The notes beneath the pieces were generated by a model. The model was not told the DNA's origin, did not search any database, and saw nothing but the letters and a program-made list of their open reading frames with translations. The translations under genes and the position numbers were made by a program. From Amycolatopsis coloradensis (GTDB taxonomy: Bacteria > Actinomycetota > Actinomycetes > Mycobacteriales > Pseudonocardiaceae), in NCBI RefSeq assembly GCF_037997115.1, contig NZ_CP150484.1, forward strand, positions 1,344,490 through 1,408,489: DNA of 64,000 nt, in the 5' to 3' direction. Below are positions 26,201 through 36,100 of this stretch, piece by piece; the first letter of the stretch is position 1; every line of letters starts with the position of its first letter.

Positions 26201-27798
26201 TGCGCGAAAAAAGCCCCCCGTCGTATTGGCCGAAGGTCCCGGTTGAACCGGGATTCCGCTCCTGGTTGACCAACGCTCCCGAACGACAGCTCCTCGTGGT
26301 CGTCCGGACGTTGACGACGTTGAACCGGCTTCAGGACATCCTGACCCTGACGAGAGCCGATCTCCGGATCCAGACGACCTTCACCTTCGACGAGGCGCGG
26401 CCTGGGATCCTTTCGGCCGGGGTGAGTGACGCGCTGCGGGCCCTGCGTGTCGCCGTCACCCCATGGGAACAGGCCGCGAAGAACACCTTCGACCTCATCC
26501 TCGCGGCGAGCGAGAACGACGCCCTTCACGAGCTGAACGGGCCGATTCTGCTCGTGCCGCACGGGATCGGTTACCAGAAGTACTACCCGGGCGGACGAGT
26601 CACGTCGGGGATGGACCCGGATCGGCTCCTGCACCACGGCCGGGTGCTCCCGGCGGCGATCGCGCTTTCGCACTCCGTGCAACGGGAACAGCTGAAGTCG
26701 GCTTGCCCGGAGGCGCTGGACCGGGCGGTCGTCGTCGGCGATCCCTGTCACGACCGGATGATGGCGAGCAGGCACCGGGTGGCGGCCTACCGCGCGGCGC
26801 TCGGCGCCGGGAGCAGGAAGGTCGTCGCGATCGCGTCGACCTGGGGCAGGCATTCGCTCTACGCCAGGCATCCGCACCTGCCTCACCGGCTGCTGACCGA
26901 ACTGCCGCTCGACGACTACCAGATCGTCCTCACCCTGCATCCCGGGGTGTGGGCGGCGCACGGCCCGTGGCAGCTGGAGTCGTGGCTGCGCCCGGAACTC
27001 GCCGCGGGGCTCACGCTCATTCCCCCGGACCACGGCTGGCAAGCCGCGCTGCTGGCGGCGGATTGCGTGCTCTCCGATCAGGGTTCCGCCGCGCTGTACG
27101 CCGCCGCGGCGGGCAAACCCGTCCTCCTCGCCCCGTCCGCCGCGATCACGACGGTGGACGACTCGCCCCTCGCGATGCTGACGCGGGCCACGGCCGAAGT
27201 GGCGGAAACGGGGTTGCGCGAGCAGATCGACGCGACCATCGCGAACCATGTGCCGGATCGCTACCGGCCGATCATCGACCAAGCCGTCGAGGACGCCGCG
27301 AGCGGTCCGCGGCTGGGCGACGTGCTCTACGACCTCCTCGACCTGAAGCGGCCGGATCCCCGTCCCGTCTTCCCGCCCGTGCCCGCTCCGGCACCGGTGT
27401 CCCATCCGGTGGCCGCGCTCGCCGCCGGATGGGACGAAACCGGGAAAGTGGTCCGGTTTCCCGCGTCCACCCGGCCGGAAGGCCTGCGTCACCGGCATGT
27501 TCTCGCCCACGCCGATCAAGCGACCCTGCGTGACCTGGACGGTGCGGCCATCGTGTTCGCCGAGGAGCCGGGCCGGTTGGACGAGCTGCTCACCCACTGG
27601 CCGCTCGCCCGGCTCGTCGCCGCTCCCGCCCCCGGCGGCTGTCTCGCACGGATCCGGGATCGCGGCGATTTCCTGCTGTCAGCGGAAACGGATCCGACAC
27701 TGCTGGCGAGTCATCTCTACCTTCTGCTCGTCTCGCACGCGGACGTCGAAGGGACGCACGCGGTCAACGGGCAGCCGGTCACCGTCGCCCGGTGTTAG
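26200..27798 (+). CDS. GT-B-fold protein, glycerophosphotransferase-like
   Basis: A 532-residue soluble protein that resembles the two-Rossmann (GT-B) fold of CDP-glycerol glycerophosphotransferases and related transferases: VPHGIGYQKYYPGG, a second-domain entry KVVAIASTWGRHSLYA, YQIVLTLHPGVW, and the nucleotide-site-like ADCVLSDQGSAALYAAAAGKPVLLA. The reaction is unknown. The GTG at 26200 overlaps the regulator stop (TAGTG); an in-frame GTG at 26176 is an alternative. Its 3' end overlaps the convergent STAND gene by 20 bp. Confidence 0.6.
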   Translation: MREKSPPSYWPKVPVEPGFRSWLTNAPERQLLVVVRTLTTLNRLQDILTLTRADLRIQTTFTFDEARPGILSAGVSDALRALRVAVTPWEQAAKNTFDLILAASENDALHELNGPILLVPHGIGYQKYYPGGRVTSGMDPDRLLHHGRVLPAAIALSHSVQREQLKSACPEALDRAVVVGDPCHDRMMASRHRVAAYRAALGAGSRKVVAIASTWGRHSLYARHPHLPHRLLTELPLDDYQIVLTLHPGVWAAHGPWQLESWLRPELAAGLTLIPPDHGWQAALLAADCVLSDQGSAALYAAAAGKPVLLAPSAAITTVDDSPLAMLTRATAEVAETGLREQIDATIANHVPDRYRPIIDQAVEDAASGPRLGDVLYDLLDLKRPDPRPVFPPVPAPAPVSHPVAALAAGWDETGKVVRFPASTRPEGLRHRHVLAHADQATLRDLDGAAIVFAEEPGRLDELLTHWPLARLVAAPAPGGCLARIRDRGDFLLSAETDPTLLASHLYLLLVSHADVEGTHAVNGQPVTVARC

Positions 27799-29923
27799 CC
27801 AAGACCGAACGGAACTCGGCCTCCCGCGGATGCCCCGCGTCGAAGTACGTCTGCCAGGCACGCTGGAAGTGCGTGTGCGCCCGGCCGTGGTCCCCCCGAG
27901 CCGCGAAAAGCCTGCCGAACTCCTCCTCGAACTCGGCCGTGTACTGCGTCGCACCGGACACCAGCCGCCACGCCTCGAGCAATTCGCGTTCGGCGTCGTC
28001 GTAGTGGCCGATCGTCCGGAGGTACTTGGCCCGCACCATCGACACCCGGCCGAGGTTCCGGCTGTCGGACGCGGGGAACTGCCGTGCGGATTCGGCGAGC
28101 AACGCCCAGACGTGTTCGTACGCACCGGCTTTCAGCAGTACGTTCGCCAGCATGCGGCTGTGGATGCCGAGTGACCGGCGGCCCGCTTCGGCCATCGCGC
28201 GGTCCAGCGTCACGGCTCTCCAGAGGAAGTCCGCGGCGGCCGGGAGGAGCCCTTTCTCTTCGTGGAACCGGCCGCAGAACTCCTGCACGGACGACTCCAG
28301 CGCCGGGTCGTCCAGGGTCCGTGCCGTTTCGAGAGCCTCCTCCAGCAGCGGCTGAGCGCGGTCGAAGTCGTGCAGCAGGAAGAAAGTACGGCCTTGCTGG
28401 CTGAGGATCCTCGTGGTCAGGGCCGGATCGCCATGCCGCCTCGCCGCGAGCAGGCCCCAGTGGTTGATGTGGGCGAAGAGCCGGTGGTGCCCACGGTTGA
28501 GCATGAGCACTTCCAGCGCGCCGCAGATTTGCCCGAGTTCGACGTCCCGTTCCCGTTCGAAGGCCTGATACGCCAGTGCGCCATAGGTTTCCCGGGCGTC
28601 CTCGACCCAGTCGAGCGGCGCCTTCCGCTCGAAATCCGGGGTGGGCACGGAAATCGGCGCGTAGCGGCGCAGGCGGTCCGGGCTGGTGAGGTGGTCCGCG
28701 GCGACGGCCTGGTCGCGGAAGAAGACCAACGCGCGATCGGTCACGACGTCCCGGGTCCCACGCCGGCGCGCCCCCTCGCGGATCAGGTTGAACAGCCGCT
28801 GCCGGGGAGTGCCCGTGGGCGCCAGGAACCCGGCGTCCGCGAGTTCGTCGAGCGCGTCTTCGGCGGGTTTGCCGAAGACCGCGGTCGCCGACGCCGTCGT
28901 GAAGTCGGGGCCGGGATGGGCCGCCAGCACCTCGCAGAGTTCCGCGGCGTCGGTGGACAGCTCGGCGAACGACCGCTCGAACGCCATCGCGATGACGTCG
29001 ACTCCGCCGAGCACCCCGGTCCGCCGGAAATCGGCCAGTACCGAGGCGACCGCGCCGGGGCCGCGCCGCAGGCGTTTGCGGATCCGGACGCCGGCCTGCA
29101 CCAGGGCGAACGGCATGTGGTCGCACAGCGCGGCGAGTTCGGCGGCGAAGTCGCGTTCCGCCTCGATGGCCGCCCGATCCGACGCCTTGCCGAGGAGTTC
29201 GAGCGCGAAGTCCCGTTCGAGGGAGTCCAGTTCGATCGGCGGAGCGACGTTGCCGGCCAGCAGGTCGTCGTCCTGGCGGATCGCGGTCACCAGCACCAGG
29301 CTCGACGGTGACGGGGGGATCAGTTCGCGGATGTCCGTGGCCACTTCGGCGTTGTCCAGTGCCAGGAGGAACCGGCGCCGGGCGGTGACCGACCGGTACT
29401 GGGCCCACAGCTCGGCGGTGTTCGTGGTCACCAGATTCGTCTCGACCCCGAGCGCGCGCAGGACCCTGGTCGCCACCTCCGAGCGGCGCAGCACGGTGCC
29501 GTCGCGATAGTCCGCGAGGTCGACATAGACCTGATCGGGGTACCGGTCGCGGAGGTCGTCCGCGAGCCGGTACACGAGCGCGCTCTTCCCGGCTCCGCGC
29601 GGACCGGTGATGACGTGGACGCCCGGCCCCGAGGCGCTTCGCCGTTCCCTGTCCCGGTCGACGAAATGCGCGGGCGCGCCCGGCACATCGCGAACATCGG
29701 TGCCGTCTCCCGCGAGGATCTCCTGCAAGCGCTCGGCGAATTCGGGATCGGTTTCGACCAGTTCCCGGACCGCCCGCTCGGCGCTGCCGGGATCCGCGAG
29801 CAGCGCCTCGACGTCCTGTGCGGTGCGGCGGCGGGCGAGCCGCTTGGCCACCAGGTCCTTCACCCCGCCGGCGGCGCCGACCGCCAGCGCTTTCACAGCC
29901 TCACCCAGAACGGCTTCCCACAC
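27779..29923 (-). CDS. STAND (NB-ARC/TPR) ATPase
   Basis: A 714-residue AfsR/NLR-like protein without a DNA-binding domain. An N-terminal helical region (about 1-75) comes first, then an NB-ARC ATPase with Walker A GPRGAGKS (107-114) and Walker B FLLALD near 185-190, a winged-helix part (about 330-400), and TPR-like C-terminal helices (for example FDRAQPLLEEALETARTLDDPALE and YDDAERELLEAWRLVSG). Such proteins oligomerise on sensing a signal; bacterial ones act in development, antibiotic control or phage defence. The N-terminal part may be an effector or adaptor domain, not recognised. Confidence 0.8.
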   Translation of the reverse strand: MWEAVLGEAVKALAVGAAGGVKDLVAKRLARRRTAQDVEALLADPGSAERAVRELVETDPEFAERLQEILAGDGTDVRDVPGAPAHFVDRDRERRSASGPGVHVITGPRGAGKSALVYRLADDLRDRYPDQVYVDLADYRDGTVLRRSEVATRVLRALGVETNLVTTNTAELWAQYRSVTARRRFLLALDNAEVATDIRELIPPSPSSLVLVTAIRQDDDLLAGNVAPPIELDSLERDFALELLGKASDRAAIEAERDFAAELAALCDHMPFALVQAGVRIRKRLRRGPGAVASVLADFRRTGVLGGVDVIAMAFERSFAELSTDAAELCEVLAAHPGPDFTTASATAVFGKPAEDALDELADAGFLAPTGTPRQRLFNLIREGARRRGTRDVVTDRALVFFRDQAVAADHLTSPDRLRRYAPISVPTPDFERKAPLDWVEDARETYGALAYQAFERERDVELGQICGALEVLMLNRGHHRLFAHINHWGLLAARRHGDPALTTRILSQQGRTFFLLHDFDRAQPLLEEALETARTLDDPALESSVQEFCGRFHEEKGLLPAAADFLWRAVTLDRAMAEAGRRSLGIHSRMLANVLLKAGAYEHVWALLAESARQFPASDSRNLGRVSMVRAKYLRTIGHYDDAERELLEAWRLVSGATQYTAEFEEEFGRLFAARGDHGRAHTHFQRAWQTYFDAGHPREAEFRSVLANTGRR

Positions 29924-29959
29924 GGCGTGTTCCCCTCGTCACGGCTGGTACCGAGGCTA

Positions 29960-30598
29960 TCAACGATCGGACTCCCCGGTCGGGAGATGGCCGATCCCGG
30001 CGAGCGTCACGACCTGCCGGTTGTGGAAGTAGTCGTCCTCACGCAGCACCGTGACGCTCCCGGGTGAACCGCGGAAGTCGACGTACCCGGCCGACTCGAG
30101 CGGCATCCGGATCCACGCGGCGATCAGGAAGGTGAGGGCTCCACCGTGCGTGACGACGATCTGGTGTTCACAACGGCTTTCCAGGATCGACTCCATGGCC
30201 GCGTACACCCTCGCGGCCATCGCTCCTTTGGTTTCGGCGCCGGGGATTCCTTCGTCGTGTCCCAGCCGGTCGCCGACGGCGGGAGGCGGGACGAACCGGC
30301 TGTCCAGCCACTCCCGCGGCCTGCCACCGGCTTCCCCGTACGACTTCTCGCGCAGCCGCCGGTCCAGGGTCGGGGTCACGCCGAGCCGTTCACCGATCAA
30401 CTCGGCCGTCCGGGCGGTGCGGCGCAGATCCGAGGAGTACAGCTCCACCTGTTCCGGCACCTTCGCCCGCAGCGACTCGGCGACGGCGGCGGCCGCGCGT
30501 TCTCCGGCAGGAGTGAGTTCGGCGTCGAACCACCCGCCCACCAGGCGATCGACGTGGTGCGTGGCCTCCGGATGCGTGACGACGTAGACGGTGCGCAT
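29960..30598 (-). CDS. Histidine phosphatase family protein
   Basis: A 212-residue PGAM-superfamily protein. The usual N-terminal RHG motif is [10 protein letters not shown], so the phospho-accepting His is kept while the neighbouring Arg and Gly are changed. The rest is well kept: [15 protein letters not shown], and [16 protein letters not shown] with the second catalytic His. The altered first motif may shift substrate or reduce activity. It is 10 bp before the sortase stop and 37 bp after the STAND gene start on the same strand. Confidence 0.8.
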   Translation of the reverse strand: MRTVYVVTHPEATHHVDRLVGGWFDAELTPAGERAAAAVAESLRAKVPEQVELYSSDLRRTARTAELIGERLGVTPTLDRRLREKSYGEAGGRPREWLDSRFVPPPAVGDRLGHDEGIPGAETKGAMAARVYAAMESILESRCEHQIVVTHGGALTFLIAAWIRMPLESAGYVDFRGSPGSVTVLREDDYFHNRQVVTLAGIGHLPTGESDR

Positions 30599-30607
30599 CC
30601 CCCGAAT

Positions 30608-31240
30608 CTAAACTCGGGTCAGCTTCGCGAAGGCCACGACGTTGTCGAGGTAGTTGCCGGTCGAGGAGTCGAAATCACCGCCGCAGGTGATCAAGCGCAG
30701 TTCAGGCCCGGTCGTATCGCCGTAGACCTTCTCCGTGGGGAACGACGCCTTCGGGTGCCGTTCGACGGCGTACACGGTGAACACCGCGGTGATCCCGTCC
30801 TCACGGTGGACGAGGGCCTCGTCGCCGATCTTGAGTTCCTTGAGCCGGACGAAGACGCCGGGGACCTTCTTGTAGTCGACGTGTCCGGCGAGGACGGCGG
30901 GCCCGATCTCGCCGGGCGCCGGGCCGCCGGTGAACCAGCCGGTGGTGATCGCGTCGTGCGGCACCTCCAGGGTGCCGTCACCGGCGAGGCCGAGGTCGAT
31001 GATCTCGCCGGTGCGGACCCCGATCGCCGGGATCTCGAGCCTCGACGGCCGTGCGGGCGCGAGCGGTGGCGCTTCCACGGCCGAAAACATCGCCGAGGCC
31101 ACCGTGGTGGGTGGTGCGGGCGACGCGACCTTGCCCGGCGGCGGAACGGCGCACGCGGTCAGCACGGCCGCGCACACCACCCCGATGAGGGTGCCGATGA
31201 CCATCGGAAACGACCATCGGCGCCAGAAGGATCCGGTCAT
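30608..31240 (-). CDS. Class F sortase
   Basis: A 210-residue sortase with an N-terminal membrane segment (FPMVIGTLIGVVCAAVLTAC) and a catalytic domain from about 65. The His is in LAGHVDYKK (His120), the nucleophile in LRLITCGGDFD (Cys186). Sortases join surface proteins to the cell wall or another amine. It overlaps the upstream excalibur-domain gene by 4 bp (ATGA), which makes that protein its likely substrate. Confidence 0.85.
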   Translation of the reverse strand: MTGSFWRRWSFPMVIGTLIGVVCAAVLTACAVPPPGKVASPAPPTTVASAMFSAVEAPPLAPARPSRLEIPAIGVRTGEIIDLGLAGDGTLEVPHDAITTGWFTGGPAPGEIGPAVLAGHVDYKKVPGVFVRLKELKIGDEALVHREDGITAVFTVYAVERHPKASFPTEKVYGDTTGPELRLITCGGDFDSSTGNYLDNVVAFAKLTRV

Positions 31241-31851
31241 CGCTCGGCACGCCGCCGGAGCATCAGTGACGCGCCCGCGGCCGTCGCGGTCAGCAGCGCC
31301 GCGCCGGTCAGCGCGACCGTGGCGACCTCCGGGAAACCGCCGTTGGTTTCGACCGGGCCCCCGCCGGTCGCGACGCCGCCGACGGGTTTGACCTTGACCT
31401 GACCCGATTTCGCGGGTTCGCCGAACCGGGATTCGCAGGCGTACCCGTCGTGGTCACCGTCGAGCTTGTGCGGGTCTCGCGGGTTCTTCTTGAGCTCGGC
31501 CTGCGCGGCGGCCTGCGAGGGGAAATCGGCGCAATCCTTGTCGGTGGATCGCGGTGCCCGCGTTTCCGTGGTGCTCGGCGGTGGTGTGGGCGTGCTCGTT
31601 CGGGACGGCGCCGTTCCGCGCTCGGGAAGCGTTTCGCAGGCGATTCCGTCCTTGTCGCGATCAAGCCCGTGCGGATCGGATCGATCTTTGTCGAGTACGG
31701 CTTGCGCGTCTTCCTGGAACTGGAAGTCCCCGCAATCCAGGTCGGCGATCGCGGGCGCTTCCGCCAGCGCGAACGCCACGGAAGCGGGGCCGAACAAGGA
31801 GAATCCGGCGAGAATGACGGCCGTGCCGAGGGCGCGACGAATCGAGGACAT
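31237..31851 (-). CDS. Excalibur-domain surface protein, probable sortase substrate
   Basis: A 204-residue exported protein: signal peptide (about 1-30), excalibur Ca2+-binding domain 1 (about 38-73: LDCGDF…DRDKDGIACE), a Thr/Pro-rich linker, domain 2 (about 105-140: KDCADF…DGDHDGYACE), then VGGVATGGG (158-165), a hydrophobic helix (about 174-197) and a basic end (RRRAER). That C-terminal order is a cell-wall sorting signal without LPXTG; VGGVATGGG may be the recognised motif. The ATG at 31851 follows AAGGA; a longer frame exists upstream but lacks such a site. Confidence 0.8.
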   Translation of the reverse strand: MSSIRRALGTAVILAGFSLFGPASVAFALAEAPAIADLDCGDFQFQEDAQAVLDKDRSDPHGLDRDKDGIACETLPERGTAPSRTSTPTPPPSTTETRAPRSTDKDCADFPSQAAAQAELKKNPRDPHKLDGDHDGYACESRFGEPAKSGQVKVKPVGGVATGGGPVETNGGFPEVATVALTGAALLTATAAGASLMLRRRAER

Positions 31852-31985
31852 GGGGAGTCCTTTCACTCGGAATTCGCGCTTTGAGCGCGTTCGATACACT
31901 TACAGTCGCGCACCGGCCCCAGCTGTTACTGATTAATCAGAATTCGCGAATTGCCACTCCGGCGAGCGGCAAAGACCCGTTAATT

Positions 31986-33146
31986 TCACACGGTTTGATC
32001 GAGTGGAACGTCGAAAGCGACCAAGGTCCCCAGGCTCGGGGAAGAATTGATCGAAAAGCGCCCACCGGACGTCGTCGCGCGTTCGGCGAGATGCCGGAGG
32101 CCGCGTTTGGCCACTCCCTGCGGAACACCGGATCCGTTGTCCCGCACCCGGAGTTTGACGCCTTCCGCGTCGCGGCTGAGCGTCACGCGGGTCTCGCTCG
32201 CCCCGGAGTGCCTGACCACATTGGACAGTGCTTCGCGCAGGGCGGCGCGGATGTGGTCCGCCTGTTCGGCGGGGATGTCGGCCAGTTCGCCCGACAGTTC
32301 GAGGGTCGGCGGGTAGCCGAGCAGCTCACCCGCGATGCGCACCTCACCCCGCGCGGACTCGGCGAGGTCGGTGGCGGTGACCGACTGGTTCGCGGGCTCC
32401 GGGCTGCGCAGGGCGCGCACGGTGCCGCGGATCTCTTCGATGGTCTGGTCGAGCTGGTCGATCGCCTCGGACAGCCGTGCGCCATCGGCCTGCGCGAAGC
32501 GTTTCCGCATGTTCTTGCGGACGCGGTCGAGCTGCATCCCGGCGCCGTAGAGACGCTGCACGATGACGTCGTGCAGTTCACGCGCGATGCGTTCGCGCTC
32601 TTGGTAGAGGGTCACGCGGTGCCGGGCGTTGGCACCTTCCGCCAGCGCCAGCACCACACCCGCCTGGGCGGCGAACGCCGTGAGCACCTCGACCGTGCTG
32701 GCGGAGAACGGTTCCCCGCCGTGGCGGCGGTACACGGTGAGCGCGCCGAGGACGCGCCCGCCCGCGCCGAACGCCGACGCGGCGAAAGGCCCGAAGCCTT
32801 GAAGTTCCGGCGGTACGAACGGCGCCGTGCGGGGATCGACGGTGAAATCCTCGCTGACCACCGGTTTCCCACCCCTGGCGACCTGGCCCGCGGCGGAATC
32901 GGCGGAAAAGGCCAGCCCACGGAGGCCTTGGGTGGTGTCCCCGTGCGCGGCCTCGGCGACGACCTGGCCGTCGTCCGCGCGCACCATGACGAGACCGAGG
33001 TCGGCCTCGGCCAGTTCGACGGCGCGGGCGACAACGGTCTCCAGCACGTCGCCCGGGTCTTCGCCGGACAGGGCGGTGCCGGTGATCTCGGTGGCGGCGG
33101 ACAGTGCGCGCGCGGCAAGCGTGGGATCCATGAGCGCTATCGACAT
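31986..33146 (-). CDS. GAF-domain sensor histidine kinase (DevS-like)
   Basis: A 386-residue soluble kinase: a GAF domain (about 20-170), HisKA_3 dimerisation helix with phospho-accepting His192 (ERERIARELHDVIVQRLYGAG), and an HATPase domain (ALREALSNVVRHSGAS, RVRDNGSGVP, KRGLRHLAERA). It belongs to the NarL-partner kinases. As last gene of cydA-cydB-cydDC-kinase it probably senses redox, oxygen or a ligand and feeds back on cytochrome bd. Its ATG overlaps the cydDC stop by one base (TAATG). No response regulator is adjacent. Confidence 0.88.
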   Translation of the reverse strand: MSIALMDPTLAARALSAATEITGTALSGEDPGDVLETVVARAVELAEADLGLVMVRADDGQVVAEAAHGDTTQGLRGLAFSADSAAGQVARGGKPVVSEDFTVDPRTAPFVPPELQGFGPFAASAFGAGGRVLGALTVYRRHGGEPFSASTVEVLTAFAAQAGVVLALAEGANARHRVTLYQERERIARELHDVIVQRLYGAGMQLDRVRKNMRKRFAQADGARLSEAIDQLDQTIEEIRGTVRALRSPEPANQSVTATDLAESARGEVRIAGELLGYPPTLELSGELADIPAEQADHIRAALREALSNVVRHSGASETRVTLSRDAEGVKLRVRDNGSGVPQGVAKRGLRHLAERATTSGGRFSINSSPSLGTLVAFDVPLDQTV

Positions 33147-36100
33147 TAGACCGCTCCGGCCCTTGTCCGCGCTGTGACCCGGCCCTCCCGTACCTCCAGG
33201 ATCACGTCCGCGCCGTCGGCTTCGGCGGCGTTGTGCGTGACGTGGACGACGGTCTTCCCGGCGAGTACCTCGCCGAGCCGTTCGCGGACTCTGCGCGCGG
33301 TCGGTTCGTCGAGGTGGGCGGTGGGCTCGTCCAGCAGCACGAGATCGGCCCGGGCGGCACCGAGAACGGCCCGCGCCAGCGCGACCCGCTGCGCTTGTCC
33401 GCCCGAGAGCCCGGCGCCGGCGCTATCGAGCATCGTCGTGAGCTCGACGTCCTCGAGAACGGCTTCGTACAAGGCTTTCCGCAAGTCGGCCTCGGACGCC
33501 GTCGGCTGAGCGAGACGCAGGTTCTCGGCGACCGTGGTCGAGACGAGCATCGGTTCCTGCGGCGCCCAGGCGACGTTCTCGGGAACGGCGACGTCTCCCT
33601 TGCTCGGCTTGAGGAAGCCGAGCAGGGCCGCGACGAGCGTCGACTTCCCGGCGCCGCTCGGACCGACGACGGCGACGTGCGTCCCGGGCGCGATGTCGAG
33701 GTCGACCCCGGTGAGGACCGGGCGCTCGGTGCCGGGCCAGCCGAGGTCGGCGTTCCGGATCCGCACCCCGCCGGTGCTATGAAAGGCCCCTTCACTGCAA
33801 ATTTTGCTATGAAGGACGCCTTCATTGCACGCGGCGAGGCGCAGACGGGCCTGGCGCAGGGTGTCCCAGTGCTGCGCGGCGGGCGGCAGAAGGGAGAGGA
33901 CCTCCGCCAGCGCGAGCGGCACTAGGGCGACCACGGGCGCGAGTACCGGGTTCAGCGCGCCGGCGGCGACGGCGCTCACGGCGAACCCGGTGCTCACGAC
34001 GGTGGCGGTTCCTGTCGCCAGGATGATCAGGGCGTCGGCCGCTCCGGCGCCGAAGGCCTGTCGCCGGGCTTCGGCGGTCAGCGCGGCGTCGGTGGTGGCG
34101 ATTCGGCGACGTCGCTCCTTGTCGGCCCCGTACGCGATCAGTTCGGCGGCGGCTTCGAACAGGCTCAGCACCTGCGCCGCCACCGAACGCCGTCCGGCGG
34201 CCAGCGCGCTGGTCGCGCGGCGTTCCGCCCGGAGCGCGAGCAGCGGCGCGAACGCACTGACCAGCACGGCCGCGGCCAGCGCGAGACCGGCTTCGGGCAG
34301 CACGACGGTCTGGACCGCGACGGCGCCGACGGCCACCAGCCCGACCACGATCAGCGGCGTGATCACGCGCGGGAGCAGATCGCGCACGGTGTCGGTGTCG
34401 CCGACGAGCCGCCGCTGCTCCTCGCCGGCCCGAAGCGCTCGTGCCGGGCCGAGCCGCACCAGCGACTCCCACAGCCGGACGCGCAGGCTTCCGGCGATCC
34501 GGAACGCGGCGTCGTGCGTTACCAGCCGTTCGAGGTAACGCAGCCCCGCGCGGCCGAGACCGAACGTCCGCACGCCGACGATCAGCACCGTCAGGGTCAG
34601 GATCGGCGGCTGTTGCGACGCTTTGGCGATCAGCCAACCCGAAAGCGCGGTCAGCGCGACCCCGGCGAGCAACGCGGCGGCGCCGAGCAACGCGCCGCCG
34701 AAAAACCTGGGGTTCAGCAGGTCGCGCCAGGGCAGCGGCCGGGCCGCCCGCGTTTCTTTCACGACTCCGGCTTCAGGTACCGCATTGGTCGACATGTCGA
34801 CACCGGAGGTGCGCTCGTGGGCGGCGATGATCGCGGCGGCACCCTCGTCGACGGCTTTGCGGACCGCGGTCATGACGAGTGCGGCATTGGCCTCGTCGAG
34901 GTGGGCGGTGGGTTCGTCGAGCAGGAGCAGCCACGCGCCCGACCGGACCCGCGTCAGCGCCCGCGCCACCGCGACACGCTGCCGTTGTCCCTGCGACAGC
35001 TTCGAAACCGGCCGCTCGGCGAGGCCGGCGAGCCCGAGTTCGCCGAGGACGTCTACGCCGCCGGCCTCCTCGCGGACCGTGCCCCCGCCGAACACCGGCG
35101 ACTGCGGCACCCAGGCGATGTTCTCCCGCCACCGCTCCAGATCGGCGTCGGCGAGGTCGGTACCGCCGACGGTGATCGACCCGTCGTGCGCCTGCACGAA
35201 GCCGAGCAGCGTGGCGAGCGTCGTCGATTTGCCGCCGCCGCTGGGCGCGCGCAACCAGGTGATCTCGCCGCGCCGGACGCTGAACGTCTCGCCGTCGGGC
35301 GCGAATCCTCCCCGCCTGGCGACACGCAGTCCGCGGACGTCGATCTCGCCCTGGCCGGGTGTCTCGGAACCGTTGTCCGGCAAGGGTTCCGAGAGCACAT
35401 CCGCGACGCGGCGGACGGCCTCGACGCCGTCTTCGCTGGCGTGGAACGCGGCGCCGACCGCGCGCAGCGGCTGGTAGCACTCCGGCACGAGGATCAGCAC
35501 GCCGAGCCCGATGGCCAGCGACAGTTCGCCGGAGACCAGGCGGACACCGATGACGACCGCGACCAGCGCGACCGAAAGCGTCGCGATCAGTTCCAGCGCG
35601 AACGCCGACGCGAAGGCGACCTTCAACGTCTTGAGCGTCGTGCGGCGATGACGTTCGGAAATCTTCCGGACCGTCTCGGCCTGCGCCCCGGCGCGGCGGA
35701 ACGCGCTGAGGATCGGCAGTGCACGGACGAGTTCGAGCAGATGCCCCGACAGTCGTTGTTCGGCGTCGGCGGCTTCGGCGACCCGCTCGGCGGTGTGCTT
35801 GCCGATCAGGATGGCGAACAGCGGCACCAGCGGCACGGTGATCACGACGAGCACGGCCGACGGCCAGTCGGCGAACAGGATCGCGGCGCCGGCGGCGAGC
35901 GGCACGATCGCGGCGGTCACCAATGCCGGGAGGTACTGGGTGAAGTAGGCGTCGAGCGCGTCGAGTCCCTTGGTGGTCAACGACGTCAGCTCGCCGTGAC
36001 CGCGGCGCGCGATCCATTCCGGGCCGAGTTTCAAGGCGTGGTCGAGGGCTTTGGCGCGCAGCTCCTCTTTCGCGCGGGCGGCCGCGCGAACGGAAACGAT

